Assembly (NCBI RefSeq): GCF_964204645.1 | Contig: NC_134025.1 | Location: forward strand, 29,728,001 to 29,792,000 | Origin: Tubulanus polymorphus | Taxonomy: Eukaryota; Nemertea; Palaeonemertea; Tubulaniformes; Tubulanidae | Direction of reading: 5' to 3' | DNA: 64,000 nucleotides | The notes under the pieces: model-generated | What the model saw: the letters and a program-made list of their open reading frames with translations, nothing else | What the model was told of the DNA's origin: nothing | Databases searched by the model: none | Shown here: piece after piece, positions 48,518-62,925 of the stretch | Layout: each line of letters starts with the position of its first letter | Position numbering within the stretch: position 1 is the stretch's first letter | Translations under genes and position numbers: made by a program

Positions 48518-50932
48518 AGAATATTGACTATTATAAGCGCGCGGCGGCTGTTGTGTAATTTCTGTGCGTGTTCCACCGCGTACAGAATTCTTAGTGAGAT
48601 TTAATTAGAAACATCCGTTCAGCGGCGAATTTGCCGTTATTAGTAAACTGTACCCGACCGCTCTGATTGACTATTAATACTGATTTACCGCAACGTAACG
48701 CCTCTCAATGTAAACTTTAAACGTTTAAAAGGTGAAACAATTAACGCTCGGAAGTTCGTTCGTACTGATTGATGGTTTATACTGTACATTCTATATCATG
48801 TTTAACAAGTCATGAAAATAAAATATTATGGTGCTATTTCAAATAGCTCGCGTAGCGTTGATTTTCGATGCGTTTTGAGGAGATTCGAGGATCGAATATC
48901 GGCAAAAAAGTATGAATGCCAAGTGAGAGGTTGTCGTTCAAAATATATTCAAGTGACATCAATCGACGAAGGATGAATGAATTGACTGTTGGTACTTCGT
49001 GAAATTTATGCATCTAAACCATTCGCAGTCGAGGATGTCTGCATAATTAGTTCAACGTAATTGGAGTTAGTTACTACAAACACCCCACCGAGGGTTGACG
49101 ATTAGCACCGAGGGCTCCTCGATCATAGGAAGGTACAAATGGGATTATAGTATGCGACAAGGCTTTTAACAAGTTAATTATTCAGATGAGCTGCAGATCG
49201 ACGTATCTTCACGTGTTGTGTGTTAGAGAGAGAGAGAGGGACAGTCCAAATAGAACCCTTTGATGCAACGATATGGAATCAAATAAGCTAATGATAAAAC
49301 TGCCCATGAGCGAACGTAGTCATAAACGATAGAAAATGAGGTTTCAGTTTGCGATGAATAATCCGACATTGCAGAGGTTTCCTCTGAAATGTCAATTTCT
49401 GTCTGAGCTTAAAATCAAATATATGAAAATGATGCGTTTGTCTATATTTGCGATAGTTCTTTACGAAATAAATAGACATGTCAACAATGATCAATTTCCA
49501 GTAATAGACAATTAATTTTCAGATATTCCGCGCGATTCGGCGAAATTGCAAAATCACTCTGATGCAGAAACTAACATAATTACAATGTTTCGATCAGTCG
49601 AATCGTGATGAGTAAATCGTGATAATTTGCAATTTATTTAATCGTTACGTGTAAGTGCGTTTTCATTGAATTCCGATGCGATTTTTAATGAGACACTTGT
49701 TTTGTCTGCGCGTATTTTTTGTCATATTTCCAGACTGTTCAAGATTGTTGCTTCAAGACACGCAAGAAGTTTTGTTTTATTACATAAAACACGCGATAGA
49801 ATCTCGCTGCTGCCTCGTGGTCGAGAAAATGTCAACGTTGAACGGAAATGGAAGAAACAACAAACGACACGCCTACTAAAAAATTCCATCTTTATTCGGT
49901 ATTTCCAGCCATTATTGAGATTAATTTCATGGTTGATGTACAATTGCCTTCGCGAAACGGAAGAATTAATTGATTCCATTATGAATATACATGTAACCCC
50001 GTGGCGCTGTTACTGAGACGTTTGCGCTAATTATGATATACCTGGGGTAAAAACCATCTCAAGAGTTTTACTGTAGATAATAGTTGTATTCATTCGGAAT
50101 TCGACGAAACAGTGCGAAAGGGGGTAAAGTGAAGTCAACTGTAGAGCAGTGGTTCGGTTTGTCTTATCACACGCTGTTTCGATGTGGCTAATTTATGTTA
50201 GATGGATTGAATACACGTTTATTTGTAAATATATATTCATAAAGCTAAATGCTTTAAAACCAGTAACGCGCATAATATTGTAGAACAGTCGGACTCACTG
50301 AGTCAATAGAATTACACCGAGCTGTAGGTATATAGTAGTGAAATTTAATGAGTTTTATTAGTTCTGAAAATTAGAATAAGTGGTAAATTAAACCCGCGAA
50401 ACGGCGAGGATTCTCATTGGAGGTATTGTTTGTTCGCCGATGAAGATCAAACCTGGGTCGGTGATAATACGAAGCAATTTCTCAGTTGAGCGTATTGATC
50501 AATTCATCAGGAGTAAGCAATGTGTATTGCAGTCTGTGCCATTGCCAGTTACCACAGAGACGACTTAAATCCAATCAGTCAGTGAAGAAAAATTGCTAAC
50601 TTTCTGACAAATGAATGTTAGACATAGTACACTACGGTAGAACTTTATTTATACGGGATTTACCGCACGCCCCTTTCGGATTTTCGTGAGAAAACATTAA
50701 CTTATTAGTGAACAGTGCAATCATAGAGTTTCAGAAATTGGTGTTATTTATTGGTATCGTCAAGTTCCAGAGTGAAATATAATCTTCGAATCCACGTTTG
50801 ACGTGCGACTGTAGTTAGAATGATCATACGACTATTCAGATCATCAAACTGTTAAGGATGTTTCTCGGATAGCTACGACTGGATTTATTCTATCTATATA
50901 TTGTGAAGTTGAAGTCATAAACGAGTGAAACA
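48518..50932. other. 3' UTR of the UBE3A-like gene, then gene-free DNA
   Basis: A poly(A) signal AATAAA lies at 48817-48822, about 300 bases past the stop. Beyond it I see no supported exon. A 116-codon open frame at 49666-50016 has no splice or homology support. A short GA run lies at about 49227-49240. Confidence 0.45.
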
Positions 50933-50935
50933 ATG
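50880..50935 (+). CDS. Possible first exon with only the start codon, intron directly after ATG
   Basis: The sequence GAAACAATG|GTAAGTTTTC (ATG 50933-50935) joins a fair start context to a perfect splice donor. A TATATAT stretch lies about 35 bases upstream at 50896. Some genes, calmodulin among them, have their first intron right after the ATG. No next exon could be recognised in the remaining 13 kb, so the gene would continue with a long intron. The match could be chance; this is a weak call. Confidence 0.25.
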
Positions 50936-53900
50936 GTAAGTTTTCTTTTATTTCTTATATCAAAATACAGAAAAACAGTAGATTTATAGAGTTAATAACT
51001 GAAGATTTATCGCAAAAGGAATTGGTTTGCGTTGATAAATCATCAAAGCCTTCTAGCTAATTTCGAATTGAAGTCATTTTCACACAGAAAATCTCCATAA
51101 ATAAATGATAAATTCTCTCTTTTGCCCGGATTCTGCGATGCATTCTCTACTCTACTGGTTTGTAATCACATTATTTGGTTTAAACATTTTTCAAAAGAAT
51201 TGTACTTGTTAATTTTTAACGATTCACAAGCACTATTTCTGTCGAGATCGCGTTTTTATTTAACCGTTTCAGAGCGTCACGTAAAATAGCGGAACAAACG
51301 CCATAAACAATCGCAAATGTATTATTCATTTTTTTTCTGCCAAGCGACGAAAACTGTTGAGATTTTGATTTCTAAAATCTTAAGAAAGTGTAGAGAAACA
51401 TACACAGGGTATCGAGGTCTAATGGCATTTCAACTTGTTTTAAGATAATGTTTTAACCATCGCGTCATCTTTTCAAGACGTTCTGTCAGCGATCATCACA
51501 GACCGTCGTCGTCTAATTCATGCAAAAATAATCAAGTCTTTGATGCGTTAAAAGCACATCGTCAGTCTTAACCATTCACCCGCATTAAATCAACATTAAA
51601 CTGATTAATTATGTCGACAGTTGCAAACACCTAAAACAAGTTACTTTACGAAAAAAAATGATTCTATTAATTTTGTGTAGACAGTTTTGATCGTGTTTCC
51701 CTGCAGGCCCTAGACACGATATTAATAGTGGGGACATTAAAAAAAAAAGTTTTCAACGAGAAATTTTCGATTTCATTTTCATCTCGTTGAAATAAATGAT
51801 TCATTAATTCTAACATCTGTTGGATGATAATTTGTAATAATTCCATTACGTCTGAGTCTATTTTTCACATCACGGAATTTTCATCAGTACGCCATTAAAT
51901 TCTGATTGCGTTTCGGGGAATATAATTCTAATAGCTTCCGCACAGCGCGGTTGGTCCTCACTCACATCATTTACAATATGTTTTCTTCATAATACGATCT
52001 ATTTATTTCGTGTTGAAGCAACCACCACTGATTTGTATTGAAGAAGGGAATCGACCGCAAATAGATTAATGGAATTTTTCTCGAGGGGAGGGGAGGGGGT
52101 TAATATACTGAAGCAAGAGGTTTGTGTGTTTTTCAACAGCCCCAAGCGTTAGAGGCTTCTTACAGAAGAAACGTCGTCTAACTCCATCCTCACGTTCTGT
52201 TAAACGAATCCTGTACTGACGACGGGACCAACGATGTTGAAGCCTTTCAGTCACGTGGTACGCGTTGAACACTTCGTACAGCGATATCTGGATTGACTCA
52301 ATAAAGTTCAACCCACACAGGACCCACAGATCTTACTTGATCAAATTAAACTGTTGAAGTCGATACAATTTGTGGATGTTATTGAGAATGGCATTTTGAG
52401 ACCAGTAGACTCGTGGGAATTTTCTGAAAGCCGCGGCAATTTAGAAATTACATTATGTACATTATCTCTGTAAATTGATTGCTAATTTTGCAATAGGTTT
52501 TCATGTTTTGGAGATCTCTCTTTTGACTATCACATAATCTATGATTCTAGTTCGTTGGGCATTTCAATGAAAATGCAGGTACGTTTAGATAAGCTAAATA
52601 CCAGACTCAAACGGGTAAACTGTATGCGCAGTTAAGCGATATACATTGCTCAAAATATTCTGTCCATCCTTGGGAACTGATCCGGGGCTTACTAGTTCAC
52701 AGTATGGAGCTGCGCATTATATCGTGTATGTATTCATGACTATGGACGAATCTAATCACAATAACTGTTTACAGATAAGACTATAGATTTCTGATGACAC
52801 TGCCGCTCATGCGCGAGATATGCACAGAAAAGAAAAACTTTTACGCAATTTATACTGATCACTAACATCAATCAGACTATTGACTTTACTGGAAGATACA
52901 GCAAAGGAGACATTCATTATGCATGTATCATGAGAGAAACTACTTATAAAAGCCTTTTGAATCCGATGTTATGAATATTCAATGTGTACGTATATTGGTA
53001 GATACCGCCAGTAATTACTCGATTTATTATTCCTGGGTTCCAACTCAACATGCAATAAATTACGGATAATATGATAATCAATGATGATTCTACCCCAAAA
53101 GAAGGTTGTCATTAGAACAACATCGTTATTGAGGCCATCATTTAACTCGTCGGTCCTACTTCGAATTATACTTAAGAGGACGACAGGGCAGTAACGCACC
53201 AGTGAGTTAGACAAGAGCCGGACTTATAGGTTAACCTTGTTTATTAATGGTGCTTCAAACTAATGGCATTAAGGCATGACGGCATAATTCAGCTGGGGTG
53301 ACTTTTACGTATAGCAATGTATCTTGTACCGAGATTCAATAACATTGACGTTGATATGTATGATCATCAGTAATCTTTGAACCCCTAACTTCATCAGGGC
53401 ACATAACAACTTTTATCAGTCTAGTTATGTTGGCAGCACGTCGCATTTCCATCAGTGAAGTTGGCAGCTTTGTCTTAACTAGTTACGCACTGAGCGGGGT
53501 AAGGACTAGATGGTGGTTTGTGAAGTCCTTGCGATGCTTACTACACGTCGTTATTGCTATTTTTAACGATGTTCCTCGCCTGTGCATTCCTCTGCTCTAC
53601 CACTAAATCTTACACGACGAATGTTCTCTGCAAAATATACATATTTTTGAAACAAATACATTTTAGAGCTTTTGTTGTCACGTATATCAGGGGTGGATCC
53701 TGAAACTGGAATTGGGGGTCCAAAACTTCAGACAAAAAGTAAATTGAACCTTAGGCGCCTTAGCCTTTTAAGGGGTTTCTTGGGTCCACCCCAAGAAAAC
53801 CTAGAAATAGGATCATTTTCAGGGCATCTTGAACCATTCTAAAATGAAATTATTAGCAATAGTGTTATCTTGGCAAGAAATAGGGCGGAACGCTCCCGCC

Positions 53901-56900
53901 CCTTAAACCCCGTAGATCTATGAGTTTTGCCAAGTTTTGCGGGGAATTTATAATGAGATTGACCGGAAATGGACATTTTTCAAAAGGTGATAACAGACCA
54001 AATGTTTATCGCTACCACACAATATGCAAATAGTTCGTTTCCAGAAAATTATCAAAACAATTATCACAAATGGTTTTAAAAACAGCCCCGAGTTCATTAA
54101 ACCATGAAACACCCTGGGAAATCGCAAACAGAAAAAACTAAGTGCATTAACTTGTTGTTTGTGATGATATTCATGCACAATTATACATTCACAACAGATG
54201 CACTTGTGAGATAATTGCTGACAGTAGGTTTACCACTGAACTATATCCGGTAACTCCTCATTATTATTTCAGTCTTCTCTTTTTGACGTCTTGGCTTTGA
54301 CAGATTCCCGGTCCTTGCAACAACTCTGAGTGCATGAGCAACTGGTTTATTACCAGTCGCTGGAGGAAGATGGTCGAGGAAAGTAAACTGTGACAGTTCA
54401 ACTCGCTGTCTGTGATACTCCTTACCATGAGAGAAAATATATACATATACGTAGCATGCACAAAGGACAAATGATATGTAGATTAATCAAACACAATCTT
54501 GTGTCAGTAAGACTAATGCCTAATGTATTTTCCTAAACAATTAGATAGCTCAACGTAATTGAAGAGACACGATATGTATGCTTAACCAAATGCAGAGATA
54601 AGAATTACCTCTGAAACCTATTCACCATTTTCGTTTGCCAATTTATTTCCTTTGTCAAATCGCGGTCATAGGGCATGAGTCCGGAGAACCTACCTAATTT
54701 AGTCATAGAACCATCAATGAATCCAGGCAGCGATGCGTGCGATGAGAAGTGTCACAAATGGTAATGAAATGATACCTCGTCCTACACTGTTGCAAATCCC
54801 GTAGAATAAAACGTTGAAGGCAGGACTCTACCGGTTTCCGAGTTAATGGTCGAAAAAATAAGACCAGGAAGGAACAAGTCATCTGTAACTAATCAATAGA
54901 CATGTCATATCGGGCCGACTGCAGATTTTGACAATTGATGTTGATGGTATTGATATAACCAGTGCTATTACTCTCTGTCCTCGTCAACACCACGCTACGT
55001 TTGATGATACTCTATTCGAAATATTAATCAGAAAATGTTTTAAGTGAAATGTTACGGAAATGTTACACTCTCTTTCAACTGCTAATTACTACCATCAGGA
55101 CTTCAGTCTAGAGTCTAGGGAATATCTGTTGACTAAACAATTTCAAAATAGACTTCTCAAAACTGTTTGACTAATCTACGCCACCGCAATCACGGGAATA
55201 TAGGTATTTGTAAAGCCTATACGCAGTACCAGGGAATCTGATATCATTTTCCCTCACTGTCTTGACACGAGAAGGCCGCACACGAAGGACTAATAAAGGT
55301 TAATATTCTGTGGCTTATCAAATTATTGACGAATCTTCTCTACATTATCTATGTCCACTTATAGAAATGATCAGTCCGCTGTAATGAAATTTGACACATC
55401 AAGAGCGAAATCGAGATATGGCCGCAGAAGTATGACTTTATGGTAATTGGGTTCGTGGATATGGAAAATAAGAAGAACCAACTGAAGACGTTTTCGATTT
55501 CTATGGATTTAATGATCTACAGCTCGCGGCCAAGAATCTTTCTCTAAACACCGGACATCTTTGATCAATGCGGAAAATCTTACATATATCGCTACGTGAC
55601 CCCGAGCAATTGAAATCCCAAAGAGAAACGTAGAAGATCAATCGTATGCCATTCTTTGACGCTTTTTCTCGCATATAGTGTTAAACGCAGTGAGCGTAAG
55701 AAAAGAAAGAATTCCTGCCAACTTTTTATGTATGATTGGGGAATCTTTCAATAACAAAATACCCGCCGGGAATAGTGGCTGTCAGTTCGTGTGGTCAGAT
55801 ACATCCGCAATGGTTTAACTCTTTAGATCAGGCCTTTGGTCAATAAATAATCGCAAAACGGCTGAGCTAAGTAGAGGACCGACGTGACTACTGATCAAAC
55901 ATCGCTGTCATGTCGCGTTTTTCTAGATTTCCAAGTCACTCAATATTTTATACACACTTTTATGTATATACTACTTGTATATACCCTCCGCGCTATGACC
56001 CTACTGTTGGATTGACATGACCGCTTCCTACACTTTTATGATACGGCGCGATCAGAAATTTCATTATCTTTGATAGAAATTTATATCACATATTAATTTA
56101 CTCTGTCACTGGCGCTATTATCATGTTCATTTGAACATCGGCGTAAAATATATCTTGATGAAGAATATGCGATCTGTGTTCATTAGTCATATCCGATGAT
56201 GAATGTAGCCATGCTTGTTTTTGGTTTTTTTTTACTGAGGAATTTTTAATTCCCGGACGAGCCCCAAATATCCGCTATCAATTCCCAATTTCTGGAAGCA
56301 ACTCCAAGGTCGAAATGTCTCCACAAAAGAAGGGCGACGCCAGAGGTATATGTTACATCTACGGAACGTTTATCTGTAAGTGCTGTGACTAACGCGGAAC
56401 TGCCTCCAGGTCAGTTACAGAGATATAAGTCCAATTTATACGAGTTAATCTAGCATAACATAACAAATCGATTGAAATTCAACCACAATCAGTCAAGTAG
56501 ACTTTACACACTATTTACAATAACTCGAGCTGGTAACAATGTAGACAAAATTCGTACTTCAAAGTGATGAGTTCGAGGTATTTCCCCTAAAACCAACCAC
56601 TCTTTGTAATTCTATGGAGAAGTAGATATCTGTGGAAAAGACCCACGAGTGACAGATTTAGCTCCAGAGTTAGCGGAATGTTATGAGAAATCTTCAAGAT
56701 TCCCCGTCTCCTTCTGTCCTGTACTTTTGGCATTCACCAAACCATCATCGTCACCTATAGCAAGTATTCACTGAAATTACACGTATTGTTCATAGGCGCC
56801 ACATTGGACGTAAAATGGCTGTCAACTGTGACTTCAATCAATATCTCGCGGTCGACACAATGTGACTTCAGTTGCATTTCCTCTATAACGGTCCATTTTC

Positions 56901-59900
56901 CAGCTGCACCCATAAGTTTAACCTCGGATTCACCCCTGATTTCCATCGTCACCAACGAAATACAACCGTCTTCGAAATCTTTCCAGCAACGTGGCGACGA
57001 AGCAGGCATTTACTCGGACCAATTAAAGCAAAATAGTTACTGTATATATTTCATCCACAACTGATCAAGGTTATATGACGGCATTTTGGTATAGAACTGG
57101 TATCATCGAGTCACCTCAGCAATTACAAAACTCAAACCTAGAAACGACGAAAAACGAAAAAAAGAGTAGAATGAACATCAGTGTAACGAAGTGTTTATGA
57201 GCATTTACTGATGGCACGGAATTGACTAATCCTTGATATGTCACCGGATAATTTATTGCTCCCTAAGACCCAATAGTTACTGATAGCAAAATAATCACCA
57301 ATTTCCAACGCTACAGGAACAACTGGGGTCTTTTCGGACACAAAGCAAAACGTATTTTAAATGATGCAGATGTACACGTACCAAATCAAGATGAGACATC
57401 CACAACGTTATAAACACGAACTGAAGATTCGCCGAGAATTTCTACTATTTTTTTGAACCGACGATTATCGATGATTGATCGATTTACGAATATAAAATCT
57501 GAGAAAAGTGGAATCCGTTTGCATTAAACGAATTGAGTATTTGAGGCGAACTTTTTTTGATGTCTAATCCGTTCCATTAACACCGCGCAGTCAGTGATCA
57601 ATACATCGCAATATACCGTGACGAAACATTTGAAAAAAATAATATTCACACAGAAACCATTAAATAATGTTTACCATCAATCAGTGTAATACTAGGAAAG
57701 GGATTCAAAGCTGCAATGTGTGTTGAAGTGTCATAATGCATCTAAGCCAAAGAATAGTAATGAATGAAATCACGAGACAGTGGTATGGCAACCAAACATA
57801 AGAGTTTGGTTTGAAGCAGTTGAGAATCAATTCCCGAGTCAGATGAAATCATTAACGCAAGCTGAAGCCTACACTCAAAGCGTAAAGCTGTTTAACCTTT
57901 TTATATTCAATCGATTTCGACGCTACCGAATAATTAGACTGCGATTGGCACGAAATTCTAAAAACACGAATCTTAAGTTACCGATTTTGATTTCGATAAG
58001 AAGCCGCGGTTCGGATTAATATTGAGCCAATAATTTCCATATGGAATTGACTCTCTCGTGCCGGCTCAGACAGCAATCGAAGAATTTTCGGAATTTTTCT
58101 CTACCAGCTCCGCATTTTAATCGGAAAAAGAAGATTGCCGCACGAAAAAAAAACTGATTACAGAATATTCAACTAGATGACGAGTATTGATGATCGTAGC
58201 GAACCTTTTTCAGATCAACATCAAAGCGTATTTTCGTCTGGGATTATGGAAGAAAGGGGACACTTACTCAACGAGAACTCCTTGATATATGATCATATGG
58301 CACCTATGATAAAGAGAAAATGCTAAGCTTTTGGACATTCGGCTCCCGACGGCAAAGTGTAAAAAGAGGTGTAACTAGGAATTACTGACTAAATAGAATA
58401 AAGGTCAATAATGATCAATGCTCATTTTTATTCACAAGCTTCGTTCGTTGTTGAATCATGGCTGCGAGCTGGAAATTGATTGGAACCGATGAAGCGACAA
58501 CCCTGGGCAACATGTATAGTAGAAGAATAATAGAGCGCTGATCATCGAAAATCTACCTCCAACAACTCAACGTCTCATAGACACGAATTCTGTTTTTGAA
58601 AATCCCCGAATAGAAATTCGATTTGCCGCGATAAAAATCGACAGAAAATCAAATCCCGCAAGACGTGCGCGTGTGAACTGTTCTCGTTATGAAATATTAA
58701 TTCCGAATCTGTTTCATGTCAAAAATAATAAAATTCAGACAGCCGAGCCGAGGCATGGTTTAATTTAGATCTCGTGATCCTGCGTTTGTGTTAGCGGTAA
58801 AGCGCGCGATGTGTGATGACTGTTTATCGTCTTTTGGGAAATATTTCACCACAGTTACTCGATCGTGTCCAGTCTACATTCATCAGTACCCACACACGCG
58901 TAGTTTGATTACCATCTTGCTCGCCGAAATCGAAATCTTTATCTCATAATTTCATGCTTTATGGATTGTTTTTCCTAGATACCGAACGCAGTAAATTGAG
59001 TCTTCGTGTCAACACCGAGTAGAGACGCTAATATCGCCTTGTGTAATATCACATCTTACATTTACAATCGTAACCACGACATGTAAAGACACCGCGAAGA
59101 CATTTACCCGATGAGGATAAAAATCATAGTCATTTAAAGCCATAAATTGTCCACAAACAGCAGGCAAGATAATAAACACGGACATATTGAAACTCCTCTT
59201 GTTGTTTGCAACGTTGTTAACGACCTAATTGAATATATAAATCATATTAGATTGACTTTTCATTTTCGCATAGATTTATGATCTTCGTCGCCACAATATC
59301 TTAGATAAGATTAGGCGCTGCCTTTTTCTTACATGATATATATTCATTAGTTAAAATTTCTTCTACGCGGCGCAGAAACGATTCAGCGTTTCGTTTTCTG
59401 ACAGTTTACTAAGCCATGATTAACGTTATTATCACTAACTCCCAGAGACCAGCCTCAAAGAAAATGGCTGCGTATAATTTCCGGTTTCCCAATGGACACA
59501 TCTCACGAAATAATAACTAAACGAATGTAGCTTTTAGAGCGGTGCAAGAATTATCAATTTCGTGAAGTTGGCTCGAGGTAAATTTGCCGGCCATCCATGT
59601 TCAAACTCTGTGGATACATAACAGAACTATCAAATAAACTCATCTGGGCTGAAAGATATTTACCGGGGAAGAACCGATGTCTGTTGACGTCTCATACAGG
59701 ATTTGTAGCGTGTACGGCATTCAGGACTTCTTGATAACTTAGATTACGGATATGTCGATAGAAATATTCGAAATTTCCCTTCTCCCTTGGAAACGTGGCT
59801 GTTGAAAATTTGCCATCCAAGTCTAGTAATAGAATGAAGAAATACGTGACCTTCAGCATTTTTGATAACTTGGATTTCTGATATGTCGTTGAAAATTCTT

Positions 59901-62790
59901 GAAATTTCCCCTACTCCCTTAGAAACGTGGCTATTGAAAATAAGCCATCCAAGTTAAAGAGGATGAAGAATTAATAATGTGACCTTCAATCCAATGTGCC
60001 AGACATGCATTGACGCAGGAAAGAAAGAAGTTTGTATCCTCGCGGACTAATCTGATCGATCACAGCTAATTTTATACGTAATACATATATTCGGTTTGAC
60101 AAGTATACATATGGGATATTTTGTCCGATGTCACAGGTCAAAATATGTCTTCAAAACATTTCCCTTCTCCCCTGGGAATGAACCTGTAAAAAATACATTT
60201 TCAAATGTATTACGGAAAAAAGACAAAGAAAACGAAAGCAACAAAATCCACCGTTAAGCTTTAAACATAAAAACTGAAGTCTTTAAGTCGTTTAAAGTAG
60301 GGACTGATGTTATCATTTAATGGCGCATAAACGAGTAATCCTCGTACTCAGATACCGTTTTATTGAAAAGATAAGAGATTCACTATAAAGGGGAAAAATA
60401 ATTACGACATTTCCGAGAATAGACTGAATTTTTTCCACCAAGCTTGTTGGTGGTATATGACGATATTCATGTCAACACGAATAGTATCAATCAAATGTCA
60501 CAGTCGATGTATCTCGTATCACGTTTCAAAGCGCTGCTATATTTTCTTTTTTTGCCGAGAATGTCAACAAAACCCGAATAATTAGATCAAAAAATGTCAC
60601 GAAAAGCCACCGAGACGTCAGAAATAATCATAGCGGACAGTGGTTCCTAATTTACTTTTCATAAATCTATCCCTAATCACTGCACATCATATAATCTGAG
60701 TATCTACGTGATTTAATTGTTATCAAGAGAGTTGATCAGATTTTCTCATCAGAGTTACCGCCACATTTCATGATTTCAGATCCGTTCGTCCTTTTTGAAC
60801 GTGCACGTGCTGTCATATTTCACGATTATTATATGTTTATACGAATAAACGATAATAATTCCTGCGAAAGAAAAATATTCATTCCGATATGTGACGGCAA
60901 ACATAAGAAGGGAGGGTAGAAATCTAGCATTGGTGTGACATTAATTCATTGCTGATTTATTTTTCTTGAATATTTGACAATGTTTTTATGCGGAGGATAA
61001 TCTAGTGGTAAATGATCAAAGAAAGATCGATTTGATGTTGATATAAAGAATCTTATAAGTGAAAACAAGCATGATAAATGCCGTAGTTAGTCTCACTTTT
61101 AAAAATTCAATTTATTTTGTCCTTCAATGCGGCTTTTGACAAGATGGTTATTATCTGAAAACATGTTCGACGAGTCAAACTACACACACACACTAACTCA
61201 CACACAAAGCATTTGTTTCAAACGTTTTCCAGAGTACCATACAGCATCTTTCTCATCCATCATCTTCGCCGTATCATAGGTCACCAAGGTATCGGCAGTT
61301 TTATCAGCTACCAAATACATCCTGACAGACATTTATAAATTATACCATTACCTAAATGATGAATTGTCAAATGTGATGTGAAAATTGAACCACTGTGTCT
61401 CTTCTCATGTCTTGCAGCCACAAAAGATTGTATTATATAAATGTCTCTATGCGACGATATAGAAATTACACGATGTGGAAACCGGGAAATGCAAGATTTC
61501 CTACATTTTCATTTATCATATTTACAAAGAAATAGTTCAGCATTAGTGATGAAAAAATGCACAAGCTTGATATATACATATTCAAGTTGTTTGCTATTAA
61601 AACAATTTCAATATGTATGAAGCTTATTTTTGGAGAATAAATGTTTTGATTGCTGATACATTTTATACAGTGACTGCAGCGCTTCTGTAAATATTTCGTT
61701 TGAAGAAAAAGATACGGTCTGGAGAAGAAAAAAAACACGAATTCAGCAATCATCGCCCAGTCCATGAAATGAGTGTCAAGCGGTTGTTTCTATCTCTCAT
61801 AATCTAAATGACTTTTCGTGTGGTAAGGACACGTGGCCGCAGTAGCGACTATCCATTCCAATAGGTTACAGATAACAGCTGCAGACGACTGGATTGTTTT
61901 CCGAATAGAATAACAAATCCTGGCGCGGAATGGCTGATCCGTTCTGAGCCTAAAACCAATGAGTTAATGAAACAGAATGTTGACCATATCGATATTATTA
62001 CTGATTTCCCGGCCGCTACTAGAATTGGTCAATAATTCAAATGATGTGGTATCATGGTTAATGGATGAGTTGTTGGGAAAACATTCAACGTTTACTTAGT
62101 TTATCCCGACTCGTAAATTTCGGATACCCTACGGACCTATCTCCACAGTATCCATGATTTTAGCGAGGGAGGGTACAGTCACAGTTTACCTGTTTCTTTA
62201 TGCAAAGGTCTTTAAGCGGTATTAACGCATTTTCAATTTGTTGTCTTTGTTTACAACCGCGGGCTGAAAACAAACGAGAGGTCGAATTCACAACCAGGCG
62301 TCATCCATCATCAAAATGAATCGCCGTTTGACATGTATTCTCAAACCCGAAGAGTATGCATTATCAGCTTGGATTACTAATTTCGTTTTGTTTAAGGCGG
62401 CAGTTGAAAAAATATCATATTTTTATGCCACGACATTCTGCGGGAGGCGATGTCCACAGGTTTTGATAGAAGTTGTTGATGGATCGTTTCATTGTGTCGC
62501 TACAAATAGACGTCATCTCCTGATGGAGAGATCTTTACCTGTTAGTTGTGCCATCTATGTAGAAATGCTGGAATGACGGCTCGCAAACATGCATCAGAAC
62601 CGAGCTATCTCGAATTTACAGTATTCTGGACAGTTTTGCGATAGAAATAAAATATGATTATCATCAAAACATTATGCGAAATATTCCATTAATTTTGACT
62701 ATCTGGAAAGCAATTTGTAGCTCCACGTCGCACCAAATCCCTAACTCGAATTCCTTTTTTCTGGTCAGCTCAAAACCAAGCTTGACTGGT
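50936..62790. other. Gene-free interval
   Basis: About 11.9 kb without a convincing exon. It is AT-rich with scattered short open frames. The region 53690-53800 has GGGGTGGATCC and GGGTCCACCCC in inverted order and may be another decayed element. A CA run lies at about 61181-61206. The tandem repeats near 59.8 kb are listed separately. Confidence 0.4.
59731..59992. repeat. Two tandem units of about 131 bp
   Basis: The block TTGATAACTTAGATTACGGA...AAACGTGGCTGTTGAAAATT...GCCATCCAAGT (from 59731) is repeated from about 59862 with roughly 85% similarity by eye, including the ATGAAGAA and GTGACCTTCA segments. A shorter, more diverged third copy lies at about 60111-60200 (CATTTCCCTTCTCCCCTGGGAA). 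No coding frame is conserved across the units. Confidence 0.75.
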
Positions 62791-62799
62791 CGGCAAGCC

Positions 62800-62925
62800 T
62801 TAGTGGTCACCACAATGGGCTCATACAAAACCAACAGCACAGTGATGTAGTAGTCAGCGCACAGGCCTCTGTAAATGCTGATATCCCAGGTTCGAGTCTA
62901 GGCGCTGGTTTAATTCTATGAGGAT
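62800..62925 (+). mobile_element. tRNA-derived SINE-like sequence
   Basis: GTAGTCAGCGCACAGGCCTC resembles a tRNA A-box and anticodon-arm region. About 30 bases later, GGTTCGAGTCT is a good pol III B-box, followed by TAGGCGCTGG. The acceptor and T stems pair poorly, so it is not a working tRNA gene. A palindromic ATACGTATATACGTATAT tract follows at once, as is common at SINE tails. No second copy was found in the window. Confidence 0.45.

Noticed and set aside
49666-50016. 116-codon plus-strand open frame, longest single frame in its region
   Set aside because: Overlapping frames on both strands are also open and the translation has no recognisable motif; no start context or splice support.
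52066-52311. Minus-strand frame with LYEVFNAYHVTERLQHRWSR
   Set aside because: No homology recognised and no convincing donor or acceptor; the C-terminal end runs into low-complexity sequence.
53690-53800. Inverted GGGGTGGATCC / GGGTCCACCCC
   Set aside because: Short arms, no clear element boundaries or second copy; mentioned only within the gene-free interval.
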